A DNA stretch of 7,048 nt from an uncultured Lachnospiraceae bacterium (GTDB lineage: Bacteria > Bacillota_A > Clostridia > Lachnospirales > Lachnospiraceae), in the NCBI GenBank assembly GCA_910577835.1, contig CAJTOU010000090.1, positions 1 to 7,048 of the forward strand, read 5' to 3'. This document shows positions 1 through 6,602 of this stretch, in pieces. The notes under the pieces were generated by a model. The model saw nothing but the letters and a program-made list of their open reading frames with translations, was not told the DNA's origin and searched no databases. Within the stretch, counting starts at the first letter, position 1. Each line of letters starts with the position of its first letter. The translations under genes were made by a program, and so were the position numbers.

Positions 1-68
1 AGAAACTGTTTTTGGCAGAAGCGGCGTAAAACGAAATGCCAGAGAGTAAAACTGGTGAAATAAAAATA

Positions 69-108
69 AGAAAGATAAAAATTTCGCAGGAAATTCAGAA
101 AGATAAAA
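69..108. repeat. Short direct repeat in the leader before the fucosidase gene
   Basis: The 12-mer AGAAAGATAAAA occurs at 69-80 and again at 97-108, a period of 28 bases, in a purine-rich leader. The phrase AAATTCAG also recurs, at 91-98 and 136-143. No regulator site is recognised, and in such AT-rich DNA the repeat may be low-complexity. I see no convincing promoter in 1-156, so the fucosidase could be transcribed from upstream of the window. All three frames entering from the left edge stop early (at 29, 49 and 63), so the end of a preceding gene may lie here, but none can be assigned. Confidence 0.35.
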
Positions 109-141
109 GAATTTTACCTGTAAATATTTTAAATGAAATTC

Positions 142-147
142 AGGAGG
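142..147 (+). promoter_or_regulatory. Ribosome binding site deciding the fucosidase start
   Basis: A perfect AGGAGG lies at 142-147, nine bases before the ATG at 157. An in-frame ATG at 133 would start upstream of this site and has no comparable Shine-Dalgarno sequence, and the eight residues it would add are basic and unlike the family. The site therefore supports 157 as the true start. Confidence 0.85.
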
Positions 148-156
148 CGGTTTATC

Positions 157-1632
157 ATGATTGATATGAATAGTTATTTAAAAAAGATTGATGAAGTGAT
201 TGACAAAGGTCCTTATAAGGATACTTGGGAAAGTCTGAATGATTATGAGGTGCCGAAGTGGTATAAAAATAATAAATTCGGAATTTTTATTCACTGGGGA
301 ATTTATTCTGTTCCTGCATTCGGCAGTGAATGGTATTCGCGGAATATGTATATACAGGGAGATTCCTGCTATGAACATCATATAAAAACCTACGGACTGC
401 ACAAGGATTTTGGCTATAAGGATTTTATACCAATGTTTAAAGCGGAAAAATTTGATGCCAGCGCATGGGCGGAGCTTTTTTACAAAGCAGGTGCAAAGTA
501 TGTTGTTCCCGTGGCAGAGCATCACGACGGTTTTCAGATGTATGCTTCTGAATTATCTGAATGGAACGCTGCAAATATGGGACCAAAAAGAGATGTATTA
601 AAGGAACTGAAAACCGCATTTGAGAAAAAAGGACTGTCAACAGGAGCTTCTTCACACAGAATCGAGCACTGGTTTTTTATGGGACATGGCAAAGAATTTG
701 AAAGTGATATAAAGGAGCCTTTAAAGCGTGGAGATTTTTACTGGCCTGCCATGCCGGAGCCAAATCACCATGATTTATACAGCACACCTCCTACAAAAGA
801 GTACATGCAGGACTGGCTGTGCAGATGTTGTGAAATCGTGGATAGGTATCACCCTGAAATTATATATTTTGACTGGTGGATACAACATTCGGCGTTAAAA
901 CCATACCTGAAAAAATTTGCCGCTTATTATTATAACAAGAGTCTTGAATGGAATACAGAAGGCGTAGTGATTAATTATAAGCATGATGCATTTCAGTTTG
1001 GCTGTGCAGTCCCTGATATAGAACGGGGACAGTTTGCAGAGGCAAAGCCGTATTACTGGCAGACAGACACCGCCATAGCCAGAAATTCATGGTGTTATAC
1101 AGAAAATAATAAATATAAAACTGCAAGGGAAATTGTATGCGACCTTGTGGATATCGTCAGCAAAAATGGAAATATGCTGCTTAATGTAGGTCCGAAAGCA
1201 GACGGAACTATTTCAGAGGAAGATACCAAGGTTTTGCTTTTGATTGGAAAATGGATGGAAATAAACGGGGAAGCCATATATGACAGCAGGCCATGGAGAA
1301 AATCAGGGGAAGGACCTACAAAAATCAATGAAGGACAATTTACGGATGGCGCTGCAAAACAGTTTACCTGTGAGGATATCAGATTTACCGCAAAAAAGGA
1401 CAGTATATATGCCACAGTGTTAAACTGGCCGGAGAATGGAAAGGTGTCTGTAACATCGCTTGCCGAAAAGGATGCATCAAAGCTGCCGCTATTCCATGGC
1501 ATTATTAAAAATGTATCAATACTTGGGTATAAAAATAAAGTGGAATGGAAACGTACAGAACAAGCATTAGAGATAAATGCAGATGGAATCACAACTGATA
1601 TGCCGGTTGTGATAAAAGTGGAAGTGGATTAA
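157..1632 (+). CDS. Alpha-L-fucosidase, glycoside hydrolase family 29
   Basis: This 491-residue enzyme should hydrolyse terminal alpha-L-fucose from glycans such as host mucin or milk oligosaccharides, by the retaining mechanism of GH29. Visible family signatures are the N-terminal KFGIFIHWGIYS block (residues 41-52), the HHDGF motif (122-126), MGPKRD (141-146), the HRIEHW block with Glu170, the nucleophile segment YFDWW with Asp239, and GNMLLNVGPKADG near 338-350. A C-terminal beta-sandwich-like part (about 400-491) follows the TIM barrel. No signal peptide or membrane segment is seen, so it is probably cytoplasmic and acts on imported fucosylated oligosaccharides. The HHDGF motif is preceded by Glu rather than the Lys common in the family. 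Residue roles are inferred from the family. No sugar transporter or fucose-pathway gene adjoins it, so substrate and linkage cannot be told. Confidence 0.93.
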   Translation: MIDMNSYLKKIDEVIDKGPYKDTWESLNDYEVPKWYKNNKFGIFIHWGIYSVPAFGSEWYSRNMYIQGDSCYEHHIKTYGLHKDFGYKDFIPMFKAEKFDASAWAELFYKAGAKYVVPVAEHHDGFQMYASELSEWNAANMGPKRDVLKELKTAFEKKGLSTGASSHRIEHWFFMGHGKEFESDIKEPLKRGDFYWPAMPEPNHHDLYSTPPTKEYMQDWLCRCCEIVDRYHPEIIYFDWWIQHSALKPYLKKFAAYYYNKSLEWNTEGVVINYKHDAFQFGCAVPDIERGQFAEAKPYYWQTDTAIARNSWCYTENNKYKTAREIVCDLVDIVSKNGNMLLNVGPKADGTISEEDTKVLLLIGKWMEINGEAIYDSRPWRKSGEGPTKINEGQFTDGAAKQFTCEDIRFTAKKDSIYATVLNWPENGKVSVTSLAEKDASKLPLFHGIIKNVSILGYKNKVEWKRTEQALEINADGITTDMPVVIKVEVD

Positions 1633-1663
1633 GACAAAGTCAAAAATTTATAGCTATATAGTA

Positions 1664-1690
1664 TAAGCCGGAGCGTTTAGCTTCGGCTTA
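1664..1690 (+). terminator. Hairpin after the fucosidase gene, possible terminator
   Basis: An 11-bp stem is formed by TAAGCCGGAGC (1664-1674) and GCTTCGGCTTA (1680-1690), with one G-T wobble and a five-base loop (GTTTA). It lies 31 bases after the fucosidase stop. The downstream sequence is AAATTTATAT rather than a true U-tract, so intrinsic termination may be weak. It sits in the 138-base gap before the sigma factor gene and plausibly separates the two transcription units. Confidence 0.55.
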
Positions 1691-1770
1691 AAATTTATAT
1701 AAAAACCTGTAAAAAATCCGCACATACTCCCTTGTCAAATCGTCATTCATAATGAAAGGAGGATTACAAA

Positions 1771-2235
1771 ATGTCGATGGAACTGGAAGAGCAATATGAC
1801 AGGATATATCGTTATTGCTATTATAAACTTCGAGATGTACAACAGGCAGAGGATATTACGCAGGAAACCTTCCTGCGCTATCTGGAATATAACAAAAGCA
1901 AAGACATCAAAAGACCTTTGGCGTTTTTATATACAATTGCGAGAAACCTCTGCATTGACTGGTTCCGCAGACAAAACACAGAAGAATTACCAGAACAACT
2001 GCCAGAACAACTATCAGCAGAGGAGACAGAAAATCATATGCTTGATTCTATAAGTTTAAGGAAGGCGCTTCTGGAGCTGGAAGAAAGAGAAAGAGAGCTG
2101 GTGCTTCTTCGTTTTGTAAATGAAGTTCCGGTGGCTGATTTGTCAAAAATATATGAAATTTCCAGATTTGCATTATATCGGGAAACAAAAAAGATTTTAA
2201 AAAAACTAGAAAGGAGGATTTTAGATGAAAAATAA
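1771..2235 (+). CDS. ECF-type sigma-70 family RNA polymerase sigma factor
   Basis: This 154-residue alternative sigma factor has the two-domain ECF architecture. Region 2 spans about residues 7-70, with the AEDITQETFLR core-binding/-10 recognition segment (27-36) and TIARNLCIDWFRR (55-67). A short acidic linker (about 70-95) follows. Region 4 covers about 97-150, with a helix-turn-helix around VADLSKIYEISRFALYRETK (121-140). There is no region 1 or 3. The start is supported by AAAGGAGG at 1755-1762. Its last 11 bases overlap the next gene, whose ribosome binding site lies inside this reading frame, indicating translational coupling. The linker contains a duplicated PEQL (74-81). It probably directs transcription of its own operon, but that is inference. 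The ECF subgroup cannot be assigned by eye. Confidence 0.9.
   Translation: MSMELEEQYDRIYRYCYYKLRDVQQAEDITQETFLRYLEYNKSKDIKRPLAFLYTIARNLCIDWFRRQNTEELPEQLPEQLSAEETENHMLDSISLRKALLELEERERELVLLRFVNEVPVADLSKIYEISRFALYRETKKILKKLERRILDEK
1990..2013 (+). repeat. 12-bp in-frame tandem duplication in the sigma factor linker
   Basis: CCAGAACAACTG (1990-2001) is followed directly by CCAGAACAACTA (2002-2013), differing only in the last base. The unit is four codons long and encodes PEQL twice (residues 74-81) in the flexible linker between sigma regions 2 and 4, so the reading frame is kept. It looks like a recent slippage duplication. Confidence 0.85.
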
Positions 2236-2971
2236 AATGCGAAAGGATATAAAAAAGCATATGATAGCGAAACTTGCCAGATTTTATGAGGCTCCAAAAC
2301 CATTAGAAAAGAATATCTTTTTTCAAAACATTAGACAAAAAACAGAGCAAAGCTCCAAATTCAATCATATAAATCCACTCTATATTTTCAGAGTACAGTT
2401 TTCTTATATTTCCAAATGGACATGGCTTGCTTCAGGAACTTTTTTTATTGTAATCCTGTTAATAGAATGTTTTTTAGAAAGTCTGCTTATAGGGCTTATT
2501 CTTTGTTTTATACCATTTTTTGTTATGGTCAGCATAATGGAAAGCATGCGTTCCATTATTTATGGAATGGAAGAACTGGAGCAGTCTGCACAGTTTTCAT
2601 TGAAAAGTGTGATTCTTGTCCGAATGGGAATTATGGGAACAGAAAATATGTTTTTGCTGATTATCATAGCAGCAATTGCAGGAGGACAAATCTGGAAAAC
2701 AGGACTTTATATTCTGGTTCCTTATCTGATGACTTCCTATGGAAGCTTTTATCTTATTCGGCGTATTCAGGGAAGAGAAGGGACCTATGCATGTGCGGGA
2801 CTGGCAGTGTTTGTATGTGTTCTTATGACAAGTGGAGTATACTTTTATCAATGGATTTTTGAAATAAAATATATTGGTCTTTGGGGAGCAACAGCAGTTT
2901 TCTTTTTTGGAATGACAATAAAGGAAGGCAGAAATATTATATATAAAATGGAGGATATTTTATGGAATTAG
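2225..2971 (+). CDS. Six-helix membrane protein, candidate anti-sigma factor or transporter partner
   Basis: I do not recognise a named family for this 248-residue protein. A basic cytoplasmic-looking N-terminus of about 62 residues is followed by roughly six hydrophobic segments (about 66-82, 86-106, 141-157, 159-177, 188-208 and 216-232). A conserved-looking amphipathic stretch, ESMRSIIYGMEELEQ (106-120), lies between the second and third segments. The start follows AAGGAGG (2211-2217). It overlaps the sigma gene by 11 bases and the ABC ATPase gene by 10, so its dosage is tied to both. Co-translation right after an ECF sigma gene is the usual place of an anti-sigma factor, and a soluble N-terminal part before the helices would fit. 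No known anti-sigma or zinc-binding motif (for example HxxxCxxC) is present. It could instead be a membrane partner of the transporter. Confidence 0.8.
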   Translation: MKNKMRKDIKKHMIAKLARFYEAPKPLEKNIFFQNIRQKTEQSSKFNHINPLYIFRVQFSYISKWTWLASGTFFIVILLIECFLESLLIGLILCFIPFFVMVSIMESMRSIIYGMEELEQSAQFSLKSVILVRMGIMGTENMFLLIIIAAIAGGQIWKTGLYILVPYLMTSYGSFYLIRRIQGREGTYACAGLAVFVCVLMTSGVYFYQWIFEIKYIGLWGATAVFFFGMTIKEGRNIIYKMEDILWN

Positions 2972-3660
2972 TGGTAGACAGGCTGACAAAACAATATAAA
3001 AACAAAATCGTAGTAGACAGGGTATCGTGTAAATTTTCGGAGGGAGTACATGGGCTTTTGGGGGAAAATGGAGCAGGAAAGACTACATTTATGCGTATGC
3101 TTTGCAATATCCTTACTCCAACAAGCGGCAGCGTTTTGCTGGACGGAATGGATGCTGGCACAGAGGAATACAGAAGTTTTCTTGGTTATTTACCGCAGGA
3201 TTTTGGATATTATCCGAATTTTACGGGACTGGATTTTTTATTTTATATGGCAGCGTTAAAGGGCCTCGAAAAAAAACAGGCAAAACAGAGAATAAAAGAA
3301 CTTTTGGAAATTGTGTCGCTTGGGGAGGCTGCAAAAAAGAAAATTAAAACCTATTCCGGAGGCATGAAGCAGCGTCTTGGCATTGCACAGGCATTGTTAA
3401 ATCAGCCGCATTTGCTGATTCTTGACGAGCCGACCGCAGGACTTGACCCCAAGGAAAGGGTGAGATTTCGCAATCTTATCGCGGAACTTGGAAAGGACAG
3501 CATTGTGATTTTATCTACTCATATTGTATCAGATGTGGAGCATATCGCAGATTATATTCTAATGATGAAAGACGGACAGTTGATTTTTCGGAGTGCAAGA
3601 GAAGAAATTAAGGAAGATTTGGAAAAGTTTTATCTAAAGGAATTTGGAGGCATGGAATGA
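2962..3660 (+). CDS. ABC transporter ATP-binding protein
   Basis: This 232-residue nucleotide-binding subunit powers the neighbouring permease. All ABC motifs are intact: Walker A GENGAGKTT (34-42), Q-loop YLPQDFG with Gln79, signature YSGGMKQR (131-138), Walker B LLILDEP with catalytic Glu156 (151-157), D-loop AGLDP (159-163) and H-loop His187. The motif set and length are those of single-domain ATPases paired with ABC-2 permeases in drug, bacteriocin or lipid export. The start is supported by GGAGG at 2950-2954, seven bases upstream. It overlaps the preceding membrane protein gene by 10 bases and the permease gene by 4 (ATGA). The substrate cannot be read from the sequence. Confidence 0.95.
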   Translation: MELVVDRLTKQYKNKIVVDRVSCKFSEGVHGLLGENGAGKTTFMRMLCNILTPTSGSVLLDGMDAGTEEYRSFLGYLPQDFGYYPNFTGLDFLFYMAALKGLEKKQAKQRIKELLEIVSLGEAAKKKIKTYSGGMKQRLGIAQALLNQPHLLILDEPTAGLDPKERVRFRNLIAELGKDSIVILSTHIVSDVEHIADYILMMKDGQLIFRSAREEIKEDLEKFYLKEFGGME

Positions 3661-4871
3661 GACAGTTTAAAACATTATTTTATTTTGAAATGAAAAAAAT
3701 TTTGATGAGAAAGAGTACATGGATTATTTTTGGAATTTTTACTGCAGTTTCCATATTTTTAATGGGTACGACGTTTTTTGGCTCTACATATATTGACGGA
3801 GAATTTCTGGAAACTCATATGGAGGGTTTTGCGATAGATAAGGAATATGGGGAAAAGCTTTCTGGAAGAAAAGTAGATGCAACATTATTAAAGGAAATGC
3901 AGGAGGCTTACAAAGATATAGGGAATGAAAAGGAGAAAGGATATATGCTTACAGATGAATATCAGCTAAATGTCCGGCCATACAGTCAGGTATATACTTT
4001 TGTAAGAGAATTATCCCGTCAGGCAGAAATAAATCCGTTGACAATAACAGAAGAGGAATTTTATCAGTCAAGAACAAAATTTCAAAAAGAGCAATGGGAA
4101 AATTATTATTTGACAGAAAAAGAACAACAATATTGGCAGAACAAAGACAAAAATTTAGAAAAACCGTTTGTCTTTGAATATACTATGGCTTATAATGATT
4201 TGATGGATATGAGCGGTTTATATATGATATGTCTGACAGTTACTTTTATACTGGCAGTCTGCCTCAGCAGCGTGTTTGCAGATGAACATGAAAGACGAAC
4301 AGACCAGATGATTCTTTGCAGTCGTTTTGGCAGAAGCCATCTGTATTTTGCAAAAATACTGGCAGGAAGTATAGTTTCTTTTGGGGCAGGACTTATAGTT
4401 TTTATTTGTATTCTGGCAAAGAATTTTATTGCATATGGAACAAAGGGCTTTACAGCAGCAATACAGCTATTGATGCCGGCATATTCTTATCCCATATCAA
4501 TAGGAGCCAGTTTTTTGATATTATCGGGTATTCTGTTTCTTTCATGCATATTAACCGGAATTTTTACCATGATGCTTTCTGAGCTGATTCACAGCAAGGT
4601 TGGAACAATGGCAGTCATGATTATTATTCTGTTTGTAGCAAGAATGATTCCGATACCGACAGATTATCGAATCTTATCGCAGCTATGGAATTATATTCCT
4701 ATTAATATGTTAAAATTTGATGCAGGATTTACAGATATAAGACTGGTGTCAGTGTTCGGGCTTCAGCTTACCTCATGGCAGTTTGCGCCGTTTTTGTATA
4801 TTGGACTGGCTGTTCTTTTTATCTGGATTGGGAAAAGAATATATTGCAGATATCAGGTAGAAGGAAGATAA
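3657..4871 (+). CDS. ABC-2 type transporter permease with a large external loop
   Basis: This 404-residue permease forms the transmembrane part of the ABC transporter. One helix (about 21-40) is followed by a hydrophilic loop of about 145 residues (41-185), rich in Glu, Lys and Tyr and predicted to be outside the cell. Five further helices follow (about 187-207, 232-255, 281-305, 314-332 and 375-393). The FADEHERRTDQMILCSRFGRSHLY region (207-230) is the cytoplasmic segment typical of ABC-2 permeases just before the third helix. GGAGG (3646-3650) precedes the start, which shares ATGA with the ATPase stop. A large outer loop suggests contact with an extracellular ligand or an antimicrobial peptide, but the substrate is unknown. 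Its last 14 codons, the stop and the four bases after it recur exactly at the right end of the window. Confidence 0.9.
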   Translation: MRQFKTLFYFEMKKILMRKSTWIIFGIFTAVSIFLMGTTFFGSTYIDGEFLETHMEGFAIDKEYGEKLSGRKVDATLLKEMQEAYKDIGNEKEKGYMLTDEYQLNVRPYSQVYTFVRELSRQAEINPLTITEEEFYQSRTKFQKEQWENYYLTEKEQQYWQNKDKNLEKPFVFEYTMAYNDLMDMSGLYMICLTVTFILAVCLSSVFADEHERRTDQMILCSRFGRSHLYFAKILAGSIVSFGAGLIVFICILAKNFIAYGTKGFTAAIQLLMPAYSYPISIGASFLILSGILFLSCILTGIFTMMLSELIHSKVGTMAVMIIILFVARMIPIPTDYRILSQLWNYIPINMLKFDAGFTDIRLVSVFGLQLTSWQFAPFLYIGLAVLFIWIGKRIYCRYQVEGR

Positions 4872-4875
4872 AATA
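4827..4875 (+). repeat. 49-bp exact direct repeat, first copy (3' end of the permease gene)
   Basis: These 49 bases encode permease residues 391-404, the stop codon and four further bases. They are identical, base for base, to 7000-7048. The base before the repeat differs (G at 4826, T at 6999), so the left boundary is defined. The right boundary is unknown because the second copy is cut by the window end. The period is 2173 bases. Confidence 0.97.
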
Positions 4876-4910
4876 CCGGTAAAATTTTTTGTATGTTTTT
4901 CTGTTTTTTC

Positions 4911-4941
4911 TTGACCTTACAGTTACTGAAAGGTATATTAT
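4911..4941 (+). promoter_or_regulatory. Promoter of the cardiolipin synthase gene
   Basis: TTGACC (4911-4916) is a near-consensus -35 box. Two overlapping -10 boxes fit: TATATT at 4934-4939 (17-base spacer) and TATTAT at 4936-4941 (19-base spacer). The 19-base version is the stretched spacing characteristic of promoters activated by MerR-family regulators. Transcription would start roughly 25 bases before the ATG at 4972. The 100-base gap between the permease and this gene is T-rich but holds no strong terminator hairpin; only a weak AT-rich stem around ACCGGT (4875-4880) is seen. Confidence 0.75.
4914..4934. promoter_or_regulatory. MerR-like operator dyad inside the promoter spacer
   Basis: ACCTTACAGT (4914-4923) and ACTGAAAGGT (4925-4934) form an inverted repeat around T4924, with 9 of 10 arm positions complementary. 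It lies between the -35 and -10 boxes, overlapping the end of the -35. This is where MerR, SoxR and BmrR-type activators bind and realign a 19-base spacer. No MerR gene is present in the window, so the regulator would act from elsewhere. The regulator identity is inference. Confidence 0.6.
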
Positions 4942-4971
4942 ATAAAAAACAAAAGAACAGGAGAAACAAGA

Positions 4972-6549
4972 ATGCACACAAATTCTGAAAATAAGGGGAT
5001 TCTTCTTTTGCAAAAGGGGCAGAAGGGACTGATTCATGCTGTATTCAGCCGTTTGGGACTGATTCTTCTGCTGTTTGCAGTACAGGTGTTACTTCTTTTA
5101 AGTATTTTTCAATGGTTTGAGGAGTTTCTGCCTCATATTTTAGGTGGAACAGCATTGTTTATTGTGATTATGGTACTTCAGCTGCTGAATAATCAGATGA
5201 ATCCGGAGGCAAAAATTACATGGCTGATTGTTATTATGCTGCTGCCGGTATTCGGGGTACTTTTGTTCTGGTATACACAGAGCGATATTGGACACAGAGC
5301 ACTAAAAGAGCGTATTCATCAGATTATTTCCAGTACAAAAGACCAGATTCCACAGTCGTCAGATGTGATAAAGAATCTTTCAGATGAAAATAAAGGAGTC
5401 GCATCTCTTATGCATTATATACAAAGGAGTGGCTGTCATCCGGTATATGAAAATACTTCCGTTACTTATTTTCCATTAGGTGAGAAAAAGTTTGCTGAAA
5501 TGTTAAAGCAGCTTGAGGCAGCAGAACATTTTATATTTCTGGAATATTTTATTGTAGATGAAGGACTGATGTGGGGAAAGATTCTGGAGGTTCTGGCAAG
5601 AAAAGCAAAGCTTGGTGTAGATGTTCGGCTGATGTATGACGGAACCTGTGAATTTTCGGTATTGCCACATGATTATCCGAAACGTCTCAGGGCCTTGGGA
5701 ATTAAATGCAAGATGTTTGCGCCCGTAGCGCCTTTTGTCTCTACACATTACAATTTCCGTGACCACAGAAAGATTCTGGTGATTGATGGGCATACGGCAT
5801 TTAATGGCGGAGTAAATCTTGCAGATGAATATATCAATCATATAGAAAAACACGGACACTGGAAAGATACAGCCGTAATGTTAAAAGGAGAAGCCGTAAA
5901 GAGCTTTACGCTGATGTTCTTACAGATGTGGGGAATTGATGAAAAGGAGACGGAATATGAAAAGTTTCTTTCTTATCCATTGTTTCCGGTACAAAATGCG
6001 CATGGATATGTTGCTCCTTATGGAGATTGTCCTCTGGATAATGACAGAGTGGGAGAGCGGGTGTATATGGATATACTGAACCGCGCTCAGGAATATGTAC
6101 ATATTATGTCGCCTTATCTGATTTTGGAGAGGGAAATGGAGACTGCGTTAAAGTTTGCGGCAGAGCGGGGTGTTGAGGTGGTGCTTTTACTGCCGGGTAT
6201 TCCTGATAAAGCAGCGCCTTATGCACTGGCAAAGACGCATTATGTCTCGCTTTTGGAATCAGGTGTAAAGATTTATGAATATACGCCGGGATTTGTACAT
6301 GCAAAGGTATTTGTCAGCGATACGAAAGAGGCGGTAGTTGGAACTATTAATCTGGATTATCGCAGTTTATATCATCATTTTGAATGCGCGACTTATCTGT
6401 ACCAGACGGATTGTATTTCAGAAATAGAAAAAGATTTTCAGGAGACACTTACAAAGTGCAGGCAGGTCAGTATGGAAACTGTGAAGAAAGAAAAATGGAA
6501 GGTGAAAATGACAGGGTATTTAATGAAAGTGGCGGCACCGTTGATGTAG
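4972..6549 (+). CDS. cls: Cardiolipin synthase, phospholipase D superfamily
   Basis: This 525-residue membrane enzyme should make cardiolipin by joining two phosphatidylglycerol molecules with release of glycerol, at the cytoplasmic membrane. Two N-terminal helices (about 27-47 and 57-74) precede the PLDc_N-type segment with its own hydrophobic stretch (about 82-101). Two phospholipase D domains follow. The first has the HKD motif HRKILVID (His265, Lys267, Asp272) followed by GG. The second has HAKVFVSD (His443, Lys445, Asp450) followed by VGTINLDYRS. Both catalytic motifs are intact and the length is normal for bacterial Cls, perhaps slightly long. AGGAGA at 4959-4964 supports the start. The gene has its own promoter with a MerR-like operator, so it is probably regulated separately from the ABC operon upstream. 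Confidence 0.93.
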   Translation: MHTNSENKGILLLQKGQKGLIHAVFSRLGLILLLFAVQVLLLLSIFQWFEEFLPHILGGTALFIVIMVLQLLNNQMNPEAKITWLIVIMLLPVFGVLLFWYTQSDIGHRALKERIHQIISSTKDQIPQSSDVIKNLSDENKGVASLMHYIQRSGCHPVYENTSVTYFPLGEKKFAEMLKQLEAAEHFIFLEYFIVDEGLMWGKILEVLARKAKLGVDVRLMYDGTCEFSVLPHDYPKRLRALGIKCKMFAPVAPFVSTHYNFRDHRKILVIDGHTAFNGGVNLADEYINHIEKHGHWKDTAVMLKGEAVKSFTLMFLQMWGIDEKETEYEKFLSYPLFPVQNAHGYVAPYGDCPLDNDRVGERVYMDILNRAQEYVHIMSPYLILEREMETALKFAAERGVEVVLLLPGIPDKAAPYALAKTHYVSLLESGVKIYEYTPGFVHAKVFVSDTKEAVVGTINLDYRSLYHHFECATYLYQTDCISEIEKDFQETLTKCRQVSMETVKKEKWKVKMTGYLMKVAAPLM

Positions 6550-6569
6550 ATAATTGTATTATATAATAT
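6541..6569 (+). promoter_or_regulatory. Weak candidate promoter for the HipA-like gene
   Basis: TTGATG (6541-6546) lies 15 bases before TATAAT (6562-6567), or 17 bases before the poorer TAATAT (6564-6569). It overlaps the end of the cardiolipin synthase gene. The spacing of the better -10 box is short, and the region is AT-rich, so this may be chance. No terminator hairpin is seen between the two genes, so read-through from the cls promoter is equally possible. Confidence 0.3.
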
Positions 6570-6602
6570 TATTGCCGGATATTGAAATAAGGAGCAGAAG
6601 TG

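Noticed and set aside
10..22. TTTTGGCAGAAGC shared with the permease gene near 4325
   Set aside because: A 13-base match with no extension on either side and no shared context is likely to be coincidence.
1..63. C-terminal end of an upstream gene
   Set aside because: Each of the three forward frames from the left edge stops early (29, 49, 63), and none of the short tails is recognisable, so no frame can be chosen.
133..156. Longer fucosidase starting at the ATG at 133
   Set aside because: The strong AGGAGG lies downstream of this ATG at the right distance for the ATG at 157, and nothing similar precedes 133.
1095..1592. 165-codon open frame on the minus strand inside the fucosidase gene
   Set aside because: It is antisense to a well-supported GH29 gene, has no ribosome binding site that I can see, and its translation resembles no known protein. 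It is a shadow frame.
2416..2862. 148-codon forward frame inside the six-helix membrane protein gene
   Set aside because: It overlaps a gene whose start, ribosome binding site and couplings on both sides are consistent, and its translation is Cys/Tyr/Ser-rich with no domain pattern.
4868..4910. Rho-independent terminator after the permease
   Set aside because: There are long T-runs, but the only inverted repeats are the six-base palindrome ACCGGT and a weak A/T stem, too poor for a confident terminator.
5503..5859. 118-codon minus-strand frame inside cls
   Set aside because: It lies opposite the first HKD domain, which is clearly coding on the + strand, and has no supporting start signals.
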